Notes under the pieces: model-generated
The model's database searches: none
The model's input: the letters and a program-made list of their open reading frames with translations, nothing else
Told to the model about the DNA's origin: nothing
Made by a program: the position numbers and the translations under genes
Origin: Algoriphagus machipongonensis
GTDB taxonomy: Bacteria > Bacteroidota > Bacteroidia > Cytophagales > Cyclobacteriaceae
Assembly: GCF_000166275.1 (NCBI RefSeq)
Contig: NZ_CM001023.1
Span: 3,413,001-3,477,000 of the forward strand
Direction: 5' to 3'
DNA length: 64,000 nt
Shown: in pieces, positions 52,936 to 62,491 of the stretch
How positions within the stretch are numbered: the first letter of the stretch is position 1
Layout: each line of letters opens with the position of its first letter

Positions 52936-54810
52936 TCAATTACTTTTTACTTCCCCTTCCCAATTGACTGCCAAAGAAAAAGGATCCAGAATCTCATCCA
53001 GTAAAACAGAAACTTGCAATCTTGTGAGTTGCATTTCTGTTGTAAAACTTCCTTCTAATTCACTTCGCTTCCAAGTTTGCGCTATTTCCAGTAATGGCGT
53101 ATTAGGTTTAAGTATTTCAACAATTTCTTGAAATCTTTCTCCCGTCAAATAATCTCCAGAAGCTCCCCAATAGTCTTTCAAAGCAGGATAAAGTGGTCTC
53201 AGCCCATCTACCAGTTCAAATTCTGTCACCAAACGATCCGGATAAAACCAAGTTTGATTTGCCCATAAATAAGGGACGCCAACTCCTTTTAGAATTCCAG
53301 TAGCTCCTATTTTCTGCATGGCTATGAAGTGATTGTCATTTGGGTTCATATCAATAAAAGGCAAAAGATAAGCGCCCTGATTTAGGAGAATTGATTGAAC
53401 CTCTCTGACGGAAACCGCTTGAAGTTTTTCTTTATTCTTTACCGCTATTGAAGCGAGTACTCCGGCAGCTTGTCCAATGCCCAAAACAACTGGTTGAAGC
53501 CGGGTAGCTCCATTGACAATATTAGAAACAGAAATACTTTTCTCCGCCAAAATCAAAGCTGGGTGCTCTTTGGGAATCAAAGCTCCTAGTGGAATGGAAT
53601 AGGAAGGCACCCTAATCTTCACAAAGTCAATTGCTGGAGCATCCAAGTTCTTTTTATGATGATGGTCAATAGTATAATCACCTACAGCTATTCCTGTTCT
53701 AAAAAAAGGTTTTGGTGCTTCATAAGGAGTTCTAACATAAGGTAAAGTGAAGTCAACCATCCCTTCATACCTTCGGGACTCCCTATGATAAGGTATCATA
53801 GGTAAATTATCTTCCGTAGGATATTCATCTTCTGCAATTCCTAAATGCTTGTAGCCAAGATCGTGTTGGATATAATAAATGAATCTAAGACTTGCTTGTT
53901 TGGCCTTCTCTATTGCATCTTCACGTTCTTGCGGACTCATCTCTACTAAATTCAAATAATAGTCATTCCCACAGTTAGGCCAATTGATCATGTATTTGCC
54001 ATTGGGTAGTTTTCCATAACTCAGCATTTTATCACAATCCAAAGTAGGTGCATTGTCAGAAATTGGGTCTGCATGTGCACAGGCACAAGCAAACTCATCA
54101 GGATCATAATTTTCGGGTTTTGGTATTGTCCTATCTGCCTCCTCTCCATAATCTTGCAAAGTCACCACATAGGTTAGGTCCTGAATGATATCATTGCTCT
54201 TTTCAGGCGCAAAACTTTCCCCAATTTCATCTCTCGCATCCATCCCAAGTCGATAGGGTAATCCCTGAGAAGCTGCCACATCGCCCAATTCCGTTGCGTC
54301 AATAAGGATAGAAGCCGTCGCTAGTCTTTTCTCTCCATCTTTAATATACGTGACTTCCCAAGTACCTCCTGAGTAATCTGCATTACTCCAATCACTTTCG
54401 AATGAAACCGTTAATTTCTCCACTGATTTTACCATGTTTTGGAGGATCTGATTTCCAACTTTTGGTTCAAATAGTGTATTACTTACCCAACCGGTTGCCA
54501 ATTTATCAGCTCCTCCATAGTATGCTTCCAGTTCAGCTTTGAATTCTCCCCAAATCCCAGAAGGAAGTCGATAATTCCCATCGATTGCAGAAACTCCAGC
54601 AGAAGTTAGCATTCCCCCTAGCCATGGAGTAGTTTCTATGATCAATGTTTTGGCACCCAACCTACCTGCAGAAATACCTGCTGCAGTTCCGCTGGCGCCA
54701 CCTCCCACGATGATTATATCATAACTATCCTGAGCTAAGGCGTAAGAAAGCTGACCTAAACATAAAAGGATTGTTAGTAATGATATGCGAAAGTGATTTT
54801 TTGTAATCAT
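52936..54810 (-). CDS. Secreted FAD-dependent oxidoreductase
   Basis: A 624-residue exported flavoprotein: signal peptide cut near ALAQ, then the FAD-binding Rossmann motif DIIIVGGGASGTAAGISAG (about 30-48) with acidic strand end LIIETTPWLGG. A second FAD segment is ILIDATELGDVAASQGLPYRLGMD. The domain corresponds to the FAD-dependent oxidoreductase group often annotated near xanthan lyase or glycan genes in Bacteroidota. Residues about 480-615 form a separate C-terminal region of unknown fold. A Sec-type signal on a flavoprotein suggests periplasmic cofactor loading. It overlaps the ROK kinase stop by 4 bp (ATGA), so they are co-translated. Confidence 0.88.
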   Translation of the reverse strand: MITKNHFRISLLTILLCLGQLSYALAQDSYDIIIVGGGASGTAAGISAGRLGAKTLIIETTPWLGGMLTSAGVSAIDGNYRLPSGIWGEFKAELEAYYGGADKLATGWVSNTLFEPKVGNQILQNMVKSVEKLTVSFESDWSNADYSGGTWEVTYIKDGEKRLATASILIDATELGDVAASQGLPYRLGMDARDEIGESFAPEKSNDIIQDLTYVVTLQDYGEEADRTIPKPENYDPDEFACACAHADPISDNAPTLDCDKMLSYGKLPNGKYMINWPNCGNDYYLNLVEMSPQEREDAIEKAKQASLRFIYYIQHDLGYKHLGIAEDEYPTEDNLPMIPYHRESRRYEGMVDFTLPYVRTPYEAPKPFFRTGIAVGDYTIDHHHKKNLDAPAIDFVKIRVPSYSIPLGALIPKEHPALILAEKSISVSNIVNGATRLQPVVLGIGQAAGVLASIAVKNKEKLQAVSVREVQSILLNQGAYLLPFIDMNPNDNHFIAMQKIGATGILKGVGVPYLWANQTWFYPDRLVTEFELVDGLRPLYPALKDYWGASGDYLTGERFQEIVEILKPNTPLLEIAQTWKRSELEGSFTTEMQLTRLQVSVLLDEILDPFSLAVNWEGEVKSN

Positions 54811-55667
54811 GGTTTAATAAAAGGTAAGCAAGCACCAATCAAGGCAGATTTTTCTCCTAATTCAGAAACTTTAATTGGGACTGGGTACCCCATGGTTTCC
54901 AGGTATTGAAAAGTGGTCGGGAGGTAGAATTCAGAAGCTAAACTTATTTTTCCACCTAATACTACTGCCTCTGATTTCAATCTAATCAAATAGGGAAATA
55001 AAAACTCCCCCAAAGATCTTCCAAAAGTGCTGAAAATATTTTCAACAATGCCCGAGTCTATTTTTTGGGTAAATAAATCTTTCACACCATTGATTTGAAG
55101 TCCATATTGATCTTTTGCATAGCTAACAAACCAAGAGGTTCCCAAAAAATCCTCGGCAATTCCACCCCTAAACGGTGCTGTCCACAACTTCCCATCTTTT
55201 ACTACTTCATTGATTTTAATGGAAGAACCTAAGCCTGTTCCCAGTGTAATTCCAATGGAGTTATCATAGCCTCTGCCCGCTCCTGCATAGCTTTCCCCTT
55301 TTAGAAAAGCCTCTGCATCATTAGAGAATAAAATTCGGTCTTTAATAATCCCAAGCTCTTTTGCTAGTAAATCCTTCACGGACTGTTTGTATAATGTTGC
55401 CATTTTACCTTGATCCTTGATCAAAGAAATCCCTTTATCATAATCAAATGGTCCCGGCATAGCAATACCCAAATAGAAATCATTATTCGATCCTGCAGCT
55501 TGTTTTATAACTTCTGACCAAGAAGAAATAATCTTACCCTTTTCTCCATAGGTATTTACATCTGCTTCAAAAAATTGATGAATAGAGGCTGAGTAATCAT
55601 CAAGAGCTACCTGAGCGGCAGAAATATGAGATCCTCCAATATCTACTCCTATTAATGGTTTATTCAT
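54807..55667 (-). CDS. ROK-fold sugar kinase lacking the zinc motif
   Basis: A 286-residue cytoplasmic protein. ATP-binding phosphate-1 motif GVDIGGSHISAAQVAL at the start, MPGPFDYDKGI, the catalytic-Asp region LFSNDAEAFLKGES, and GITLGTGLGSSI identify the ROK/glucokinase superfamily. Unlike most ROK kinases it has no CxCGxxGCxE zinc motif and no clear ExGH segment; GGIAEDFLG occupies the corresponding place. It could phosphorylate a sugar released by this locus. Its stop overlaps the FAD oxidoreductase start; a terminator-like hairpin separates it from the upstream susD. Confidence 0.82.
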   Translation of the reverse strand: MNKPLIGVDIGGSHISAAQVALDDYSASIHQFFEADVNTYGEKGKIISSWSEVIKQAAGSNNDFYLGIAMPGPFDYDKGISLIKDQGKMATLYKQSVKDLLAKELGIIKDRILFSNDAEAFLKGESYAGAGRGYDNSIGITLGTGLGSSIKINEVVKDGKLWTAPFRGGIAEDFLGTSWFVSYAKDQYGLQINGVKDLFTQKIDSGIVENIFSTFGRSLGEFLFPYLIRLKSEAVVLGGKISLASEFYLPTTFQYLETMGYPVPIKVSELGEKSALIGACLPFIKP

Positions 55668-55747
55668 AGAATGAATTGATAAAACTAATTGGGATAATGT
55701 GCCTTACCAATAGGCTATATTTCTTATTGGCAATTAAAATTATTGAT

Positions 55748-55789
55748 AAAAAATGAAAGAGGTTTTGAGTAAACCCAAAACCTCTTTCA
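55748..55789 (-). terminator. Terminator between susD and ROK kinase
   Basis: A perfect 14-bp stem (tgaaagaggttttg with caaaacctctttca), 8-nt loop, then T6 on the minus strand, 23 bp after the SusD stop. It probably reduces expression of the downstream kinase and oxidoreductase relative to susCD. Confidence 0.92.
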
Positions 55790-55811
55790 AAAATTAGTTA
55801 TTCATTAAGAT

Positions 55812-57410
55812 TTATTGATCCCACCATACTTTAGTAGTCCAATTATCACCTCCCATATTGGAAATCGCATTGCTAAGTCCCTCAGGGTTGGTAGTGCTCT
55901 CAGAAGCAGGATACAATTGTCTCGTTGGAATTTGACCACCAGAGAAGTTTCCAGAATAATTGACTGGAGTTAACTCAGGGTAACCTGAACGCTTCCAGTT
56001 ATTCCAAGACTCTACAAAATTGGCAAATACTCCAGTAGTTGCCCAAATTTGCTCATTGATCATTTTTAAAGATGATTCTTCACTGCTTGTATCCAAAGGA
56101 TTTGCAGCAGCAAAAGCAGAGGCAGCTGAGGAAGAAACACTTTCTCCACCGAATTTCCCAATTGACATTAATGCTCCTTCTACACCAGCAGCATAATAAG
56201 CAGATGCAGAACCAGGAACACCATATCCTCTTACCGCAGCATCAGCCAATAAAAGCTGAACTTCAGCGTAAGTCAAGATAAACACCGGTGCGTCTCTATC
56301 TCTATAAATCGCTGTTGGTCTTGAGTAAGCTCCAATAGGTGCAAGATTATCTCCAGAACCAGTTCCTCCTGGGAAGTTTGGTGCATTGGAAATATCTTTA
56401 TCACCACCTTTCAGATCATAGCCATTAGGTAAACCAATCTGAACTGCTGGATCATTATTTCCAACCACTGATCCGTCTTTGTTGGCAGCAAGACCTGCTG
56501 GAGGCACTTCAGCAACTACAGAAAGTCTAGGGTCATCAGAAGATTTAAGGAAATTAATCAACTTATCAGACCATCTTACCTCATATACATCATCAGTTAC
56601 GTTTAAGGCATTAGCACTTGAATTGGCATAACCGTTGTTTTGATCAGATACCAAGACTGCTTCATCAGCAGGTGATGCAAAAACTCCGCCTGCTACTGCC
56701 TTTTGAACATAAGACTGGGCAGTTGAAGGATCAACGTCAACCAATCTCATAGCCATTCTCAACATGATAGAGTAACCCAATTTTTTCCACTTGCTCAAAT
56801 CGCCACCATAAAGCACATCATTTCTGATAGGATCAGCAGACTCACTTATTGAACTTAAAGCAGTTTCCAAATCAGAAAGCATCATCATATACGCTTCAGA
56901 CTGTGTATCATATTTTGGCTGGGTAATTCCTTCTTCAGCCATTAAAGCCTCAGAATAAGGTATATCTCCATAAACATCAGATACAAAAGAAAGTGTCAAG
57001 ACTTTCCAAATCTCCCCTACAGCAGCAAGGTTTGTAAATCCTTTTTCTTCTGCAAGAGCTTGCATTTGATTCACTCGAGATGCAGCAGAGAAGCCATCGT
57101 TCCATACACTTTGTATATAACTGTTGGTACTTCCAGATGCTACATATTTATCCGCATTGGAATAATAGTTTGCACCTCCAGTGGAGGTAGATGCCATCAC
57201 TTGTACCCACATACTCTGGAATAGGATCGCGCCTGTATATCCAGTCATCATGTTTCCATAATTATAGGAAACAGTAGGTAAAATCAGGTTAGGATCAAAC
57301 ACATTGGATCCTGCACTGTTTGGATTGGTGTTGATATCAGCAAAGTCTCCGTCACAACCAGCAGTAACTAGGAGTAGGCCTGAAATCAATATGGTTATAT
57401 ATTTTTTCAT
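55812..57410 (-). CDS. SusD/RagB-family outer membrane lipoprotein
   Basis: A 532-residue nutrient-binding lipoprotein. Lipobox VTAGC gives lipidated Cys19, followed by DGDFADINTNPN. The TPR-like helical fold typical of SusD is indicated by VYGDIPYSEAL (about 145), MLSDLETALSSI, and the ending motif WNNWKRSGYPELTPVNY. These place it in the SusD-like_2 subgroup. It sits on the cell surface and forms a lid on the SusC transporter encoded 2 bp upstream. Ligand unknown. A strong terminator follows. Confidence 0.95.
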   Translation of the reverse strand: MKKYITILISGLLLVTAGCDGDFADINTNPNSAGSNVFDPNLILPTVSYNYGNMMTGYTGAILFQSMWVQVMASTSTGGANYYSNADKYVASGSTNSYIQSVWNDGFSAASRVNQMQALAEEKGFTNLAAVGEIWKVLTLSFVSDVYGDIPYSEALMAEEGITQPKYDTQSEAYMMMLSDLETALSSISESADPIRNDVLYGGDLSKWKKLGYSIMLRMAMRLVDVDPSTAQSYVQKAVAGGVFASPADEAVLVSDQNNGYANSSANALNVTDDVYEVRWSDKLINFLKSSDDPRLSVVAEVPPAGLAANKDGSVVGNNDPAVQIGLPNGYDLKGGDKDISNAPNFPGGTGSGDNLAPIGAYSRPTAIYRDRDAPVFILTYAEVQLLLADAAVRGYGVPGSASAYYAAGVEGALMSIGKFGGESVSSSAASAFAAANPLDTSSEESSLKMINEQIWATTGVFANFVESWNNWKRSGYPELTPVNYSGNFSGGQIPTRQLYPASESTTNPEGLSNAISNMGGDNWTTKVWWDQ

Positions 57411-57412
57411 AA

Positions 57413-60400
57413 TTAGTTCAGTTTAAAGTTCAGGTTAAAACCAAATGATCTAGTACTTGGCAAAGCCGTTCCTTCTATACCAGCATAATTGATATTAGAA
57501 CCAAAGCTTGCTTCAGGATCAATATTCTTGGCTTTTCTCATCAGATATCCCAAGTTTCTGGCTACAAATGAGATGTCCAAACCTTTAATTACTGGAGTAT
57601 TTCCAAACAATGAAGCTGGTAAAGAATAGCCCAACGTCAATTGTCTTAATTTGATGAAATCACCATCAACCACAGAAGTACTAGTTACATTTTGTGCCAA
57701 TGCCTTGTAGTAATCTTCTGCTGGAGCAGTTACTCCACCATTGGTAACACCTGATTCTCTTCCTTCTAATGTTACTTGGTTTAATCCTCTGAAAGTCGAG
57801 TAGAACTCTGTTGCGGAAAGAACCTTGTTACCATAGTTATAATCAATCAAGAAAGAAAATGAAATCCCTTTGTAATTGAATTCGTTATTCCATCCACCAT
57901 AAAGAGTTGGAATTACTGTTCCCATATTGATTAATTCTCCACGAACTGGCAGTCCTGCTTCATCCACCATGATGCTACCATCTGAATTGTATGCATAGTC
58001 ATAGGCTCTGATCTGTGGACCAGCTTCTCCAACAACAAAGGCAGTTACTGCATTTCCTAGAGTAGCTCGGTTTTGTCCTAAGTTGATAGGATTGTTATTC
58101 TCATCCGTACTCAAGACTTTATTCTGCACTTTGGTCAAGTTGAAAGAAGTAGACCAAGTGAAATTATTTGTCTGGATTGGTTTACCTGTCACCAATACCT
58201 CCAAACCTTTGTTTTCGATAGAACCAGTAGCTACTACAGCACTATTGAAACCAGATGCAATACTTAAGCTCGCATTCATAATCTCATTATTAGTAGTCTT
58301 AGTATAGTAAGCCAGATCAAACCCTAATCGGTTATTGAAGAAATTCATATCCAATCCAATTTCAAATTCATCCGTTGTATAAGGCTTCAAGAATAAGTTT
58401 GGAAGGGAAGTTGGAGCAGATCCTGCTGGCACACCTGCAAAGGAGTTGGCAGAAGAATAATAGAATTGATTGCTATAAGCAACTCCTGGATCACCACTTG
58501 TAACAGCATAAGAAAGTCTTAACTTTCCAAAATCCATAGATGGAATATTCAGGAACTTATCAAACAAGAAAGCTGCAGAAACTGATGGTGAGAAAATACT
58601 ATTATCATCAGAAACTGGGCTTGTCAATGTACTGTACACATCATATCGACCAGTAGTTGAAAGAGTTAAGAAATCTTTGATTCCGAAATCCAATGAATAG
58701 AATCCAGAATGAACTTCCAATTCTGAGAAAGAATATCCTCTTGAGAAAGCCTCTACGTTAAATGGAGAGTAAAGGTATGGTAACACAAAACGGCTACCTC
58801 CAACACTTACAGACTCGAATTTATTCTTACGAATATTACCTCCTACTAAGGCATCCATTACCAAACCTTCCGTCAGGTCAACTTTTGCCCCGAAAATACC
58901 ATCAATATTTAGTTCTGACCTAGTGGATTGACCTCTAGAATTCAAATTACCCTGAAGGTTTGCAGAATATGCCAACCCATAAGGATCAATGCTAAAGAAA
59001 TCATCATTAGAAACATCATTTCCGATTCTGACCATAGCATAAATATTATCAGTAAAACTATACTTGGTAGACAAAGCAGAAATAGTTCTTTTTCTTCCCA
59101 AATCATTAATTCCTTGATTTACAATGAAATAAGGATTTGTTACGTATATATCATCACTGAATACTGTTTCAGCTCCTGTATCGGTATTGTAGCCCGGCGC
59201 AAAAATACTTTGACTAACATTAGGTGCTAAAAACAAGAAGTTGTTTGGGTTCTTTGGACCATCACTTAGGTTTGGAATGTTATCAGACTTTTGATCAATG
59301 TAATTGACCATAGCTGTCACATTCAACTTATCTGTAATGTTCTGATCTACATTCAAATTCAAACTCAAACGATCCATATCACTATTAGGAACAATTGATT
59401 TTGAGTTCAAATTAGAAACAGACATTCTAAAAGAACCGTCTGAACCCAACCCTTTAGAAACTGAAACCGTGTTGGTAAAGTTGGAGCCTGTTCTATAGAA
59501 TTCTAAATAACCATCATTGGTAGGTGAATAAGGATATTGATTTCCATCAAACCCAATAACGTTACCTCCCATAGGTTCACCCCATGCTAATCTTCCAGTA
59601 GTTTGAGCATCGGTAGCTGTAGTTGGTCTTTGACCTCCTGTACCCTGACCATATTCATTTTGGAAATCTGTGAAATCCACAGGGTTTTCCACCATATAGT
59701 TAAGGTTATAGCTTGCACTCCAATCACCACCTTTACTACCTGATTTTGTTGTAATCAAAATTACACCATTAGAAGCACGAGTACCATATAGTGCCGATGC
59801 TGCTTGACCTTTCAATACAGTCATGGTTTCGATATCATCAGGAGAAAGGTTTCCGATACCGTCTCCATTATCACTTCCACCCCATTGTCCAGCGCCACCT
59901 CTTTGGGTATTGTCCATAGGCACTCCATTGATCACATAAAGTGGTGATCCAGAGCCATTTATACTTGGTGTACCTCTCAATAATACCTTTGAAGTACCCC
60001 CAGGACCGGAACTGGTTCCTTTTACCACTAAGCCCGCAACTCGACCTGCAAGAGAGTTCGCTACGTTAGTTTCACGCGCTTTTGTCAGGGATTCACTGTC
60101 TACTTCAGTCAAAGAATATCCTAAGGTCTCTTTCTCCTTGCTGATACCTAATGCGGTAACCACAACCTCTGAAAGTTCGCTGGCATCCTCTACTAAATTC
60201 ACATTTAATTCAGTTCTGTTTCCAACAGGAAATTCCTGAGAAGCATAACCGATAAATGAGAAAACCAAAACTGAATTTGGTCCAACAGAAATCGAATACT
60301 CGCCATCCACATTGGTGGTAGTACCCGTCTGTGTACTCTTGTCAAGAATAGTAACTCCGGGCATAGGTAAGCCTTCCGCAGTCACAACCCCTTTCAAGAT

Positions 60401-60478
60401 TCTACTTTGACCCTGAGCCAGTGCTACTGCACATAACATCAATGCCAAAGTGAAAGAAATTGATAGAATTTTTCTCAT
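57413..60478 (-). CDS. SusC/RagA-family TonB-linked outer membrane transporter
   Basis: A 1021-residue TonB-dependent importer. Signal peptide ending LAQGQ; a carboxypeptidase-regulatory-like domain (about 25-95; ILKGVVTAEGLPMPGVTILDKSTQ, FSFIGYASQEF); a TonB-box/plug region (VVVTALGISKEKETLGYS, AGRVAGLVVKG, VLLRGTPSINGSGSPLYVINGVPMD, VLKGQAASALYGTRASNGVILITTK); then a 22-strand-type barrel ending FGFNLNFKLN. It imports the ligand captured by the SusD encoded 2 bp downstream. Candidate promoter lies just upstream. No FecR/sigma-type N-terminal signalling domain is seen, so ROK-type or other cytoplasmic control is more likely. Confidence 0.96.
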   Translation of the reverse strand: MRKILSISFTLALMLCAVALAQGQSRILKGVVTAEGLPMPGVTILDKSTQTGTTTNVDGEYSISVGPNSVLVFSFIGYASQEFPVGNRTELNVNLVEDASELSEVVVTALGISKEKETLGYSLTEVDSESLTKARETNVANSLAGRVAGLVVKGTSSGPGGTSKVLLRGTPSINGSGSPLYVINGVPMDNTQRGGAGQWGGSDNGDGIGNLSPDDIETMTVLKGQAASALYGTRASNGVILITTKSGSKGGDWSASYNLNYMVENPVDFTDFQNEYGQGTGGQRPTTATDAQTTGRLAWGEPMGGNVIGFDGNQYPYSPTNDGYLEFYRTGSNFTNTVSVSKGLGSDGSFRMSVSNLNSKSIVPNSDMDRLSLNLNVDQNITDKLNVTAMVNYIDQKSDNIPNLSDGPKNPNNFLFLAPNVSQSIFAPGYNTDTGAETVFSDDIYVTNPYFIVNQGINDLGRKRTISALSTKYSFTDNIYAMVRIGNDVSNDDFFSIDPYGLAYSANLQGNLNSRGQSTRSELNIDGIFGAKVDLTEGLVMDALVGGNIRKNKFESVSVGGSRFVLPYLYSPFNVEAFSRGYSFSELEVHSGFYSLDFGIKDFLTLSTTGRYDVYSTLTSPVSDDNSIFSPSVSAAFLFDKFLNIPSMDFGKLRLSYAVTSGDPGVAYSNQFYYSSANSFAGVPAGSAPTSLPNLFLKPYTTDEFEIGLDMNFFNNRLGFDLAYYTKTTNNEIMNASLSIASGFNSAVVATGSIENKGLEVLVTGKPIQTNNFTWSTSFNLTKVQNKVLSTDENNNPINLGQNRATLGNAVTAFVVGEAGPQIRAYDYAYNSDGSIMVDEAGLPVRGELINMGTVIPTLYGGWNNEFNYKGISFSFLIDYNYGNKVLSATEFYSTFRGLNQVTLEGRESGVTNGGVTAPAEDYYKALAQNVTSTSVVDGDFIKLRQLTLGYSLPASLFGNTPVIKGLDISFVARNLGYLMRKAKNIDPEASFGSNINYAGIEGTALPSTRSFGFNLNFKLN

Positions 60479-60525
60479 AGTTGGTAATTAATGATTTGAA
60501 ATGAATTTTATGAATCGACTTATGG

Positions 60526-60554
60526 CAAATTGATCAAACCCCATTTTTGGCAAA
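60526..60554 (-). promoter_or_regulatory. Candidate promoter of the downstream susCD pair
   Basis: On the minus strand, TTTG (60551-60554) and TCAATTTG (60526-60533, seven of eight to TAnnTTTG) are spaced 17 bp. This is about 47 bp before the SusC ATG. Confidence 0.4.
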
Positions 60555-60598
60555 AAAAAGGTCTTTTTACTGAAGAAATAATCCCTTTAATTCGACCA

Positions 60599-60624
60599 TT
60601 TTACCATTTATTCATTAGGTAAAA
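60599..60624. repeat. Inverted repeat and ACCATTT repeats upstream of susC
   Basis: Arms TTTTACC and GGTAAAA (7 bp, perfect) with 12-bp spacer lie upstream of the -33 candidate. ACCATTT occurs three times between 60595 and 60630. This could be a regulator binding site, but the A+T-rich context makes chance possible. Confidence 0.35.
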
Positions 60625-60827
60625 CCATTTATAACATAAGTCAATTTGCTAAATCTAGATATTTTGCAAATCAAATAAAAACTATTAAATAATATTTTCT
60701 ATCAAACAACTGAATGTTTTTATATTTTTTTAATTAAGTGATTAATACCAAAGTAAATTTTACAAGCTAAAAATGGCTAACAATCAAGTTTTGAGAATCT
60801 TGGCACTACTTCTGTTATTTTTTGACA

Positions 60828-60856
60828 TAAAAAAAGCCTCCCAAAATTTGAGAGGC
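60828..60856 (-). terminator. Terminator after the upstream susD
   Basis: A 9-bp stem (gcctcccaa region with ttgagaggc, one G-U pair) and 3-nt loop, followed by about eight T on the minus strand, 24 bp past the SusD stop. Confidence 0.85.
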
Positions 60857-60879
60857 CTTTGTTTTATTGTTTTCAGGAA

Positions 60880-62472
60880 TCAATTCATATCCCAGAAAAT
60901 CTTATTACCCAATATATCTTCTGGCTGTACAACAGCATAATTTTCTGTATTGTAAGATTGCTCAGAACCAGGATATACCCATCTCTGAGGGGGTAAATTC
61001 TGCTGATTGGATTTATCTTCCCAAAAATTCAAATCCAATTTATTTAGTCTTCGGATTTCTGTCCAGTTTTCGTTGGATTGAATCACATTAAAGTGAAGCC
61101 ATTTCTGCTCTGCAATCAAGGTTAGCTTTTCATCCATTCCTGAGGCTGAATCCCAAGCAACAGCATCCATACCTAAATAAGCATTGATAGAATCATCAGT
61201 TGGCTCAATTGGTGCTTCCGCTTCTGTATTATTACTGATACCTCTCAAGTATTCATAAAATCCAATCGATTGCTTAATAGACTCCTCGTAATGAGACTTA
61301 GCCATTCCATCCTGACCTTCTTTTAAGTAGTATTCTGCAGCCATCAAGTGAACCTCAGCAGCAGTAATAATCACACCTGGGAAATATTGATTTCTACTAA
61401 TGGTAGATCTATTGTAAATACTCAACGTTTGAGTCAAAACCAATTCATTTTGATCAGTAGCATTCATCAATGGATCAAGTCCTAAATATTCACCTGATTC
61501 AGAGTTTGTACCTGGCTCAAACACATAAGTCAATCTTGGATCAGCATTATTAACCATGTGGTCAAGAATTTTTTTGCCTGCAAGGTTACCATCCCAATCT
61601 TCTAATCCTGACTGGAACTGATTAGCTGGCATCAAAGTACCTAATGTGTGAATGTTAAACAGGATGTTGCTGTCATTATCCGTAACTAATGGATATTGGC
61701 CTGGGTTGGAAAGAATTGTTCCAATTTCGGTTTTAGCTCTTGCTCCTAATTCGCTGGTACCACTTACTCTTGTCAGCATTCTCAATCTTAGAGAATTGAT
61801 ATATCTGATCCATAGATCAATATCTCCTCTATTAATCAAATCCTGTGTATTGAAGTCAGCTTCTGTTGCTGGATTAATAGTCAAAGACCCCATCTCATCT
61901 GCAAATCCAGCCAAGTCATCTAACATAGTACTGTAAATGTCTTCGGCCTTATCATAGCTAGCATAAGATTCAGTGTAATCTCCACCATTGATACTTAGCA
62001 TTCCTGCTTCACTCCAAGGGATATCGCCGTAAATATCAACGATTCGTTGAGTCCGGTCATAGAAATATGTTGCTGCTGCAATCATGAAAACACGATTATC
62101 AGCCTGCTCTTCCTGTGACAGCTTACCGTATACTTTTTGAAGCTCTCTATATTGAGCCATGAAGTTATAAAAGACACTCCATCTTTCTCCTACTGCCGCA
62201 GAGCCAGGTACATATTGGTTTTCCTCATTTACCCACCCTACGACTTGACTATACCTGTTGGAAGTAATTCTTCTCACTACAAAATAATCTCTATACCCCG
62301 GTAGAACATAAAGTCTATTGGAGTGGATCATTCCTGTAAATTGCTTTCCTACTGAAGTTTCAGAAACTTTAGAAGGATCAGTATAATTATCTGCAAAATC
62401 TTCTACTGTACAGCTGCTAATTCCGCCAATCAGTAGTGCATATATAAATATTCGTTTGATATTCATTTTCAT
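60880..62472 (-). CDS. SusD/RagB-family outer membrane lipoprotein (second pair)
   Basis: A 530-residue lipoprotein from ATG 62472 (ATG 62466 is an alternative). Lipobox GISSC gives Cys21, then TVEDFADNYTDPSK. The SusD-like_2 marker IYGDIPWSEAG (about 155) parallels VYGDIPYSEA in the other SusD of the locus, and LAEQKWLHFNVIQSNENWTEIRRLNK near the end is the usual SusD C-terminal element. The two SusD proteins are clearly different in sequence, so the pairs likely bind different ligands or parts of a ligand. Extending the frame upstream to 62505 would overlap SusC and precede the signal peptide, so it is rejected. Confidence 0.94.
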   Translation of the reverse strand: MKMNIKRIFIYALLIGGISSCTVEDFADNYTDPSKVSETSVGKQFTGMIHSNRLYVLPGYRDYFVVRRITSNRYSQVVGWVNEENQYVPGSAAVGERWSVFYNFMAQYRELQKVYGKLSQEEQADNRVFMIAAATYFYDRTQRIVDIYGDIPWSEAGMLSINGGDYTESYASYDKAEDIYSTMLDDLAGFADEMGSLTINPATEADFNTQDLINRGDIDLWIRYINSLRLRMLTRVSGTSELGARAKTEIGTILSNPGQYPLVTDNDSNILFNIHTLGTLMPANQFQSGLEDWDGNLAGKKILDHMVNNADPRLTYVFEPGTNSESGEYLGLDPLMNATDQNELVLTQTLSIYNRSTISRNQYFPGVIITAAEVHLMAAEYYLKEGQDGMAKSHYEESIKQSIGFYEYLRGISNNTEAEAPIEPTDDSINAYLGMDAVAWDSASGMDEKLTLIAEQKWLHFNVIQSNENWTEIRRLNKLDLNFWEDKSNQQNLPPQRWVYPGSEQSYNTENYAVVQPEDILGNKIFWDMN

Positions 62473-62491
62473 TCTTTTTTTAAACCTTCTA

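Larger units (their letters stand above)
60479..60879. other. Intergenic region, 401 bp, between the two susCD pairs
   Basis: It contains the terminator of the upstream susCD pair (60828-60856), the promoter candidate of the downstream pair (60526-60554) and an inverted repeat (60599-60624). The remaining 200 bases are very A+T-rich, with no reading frame or RNA gene that I can support. Confidence 0.6.
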
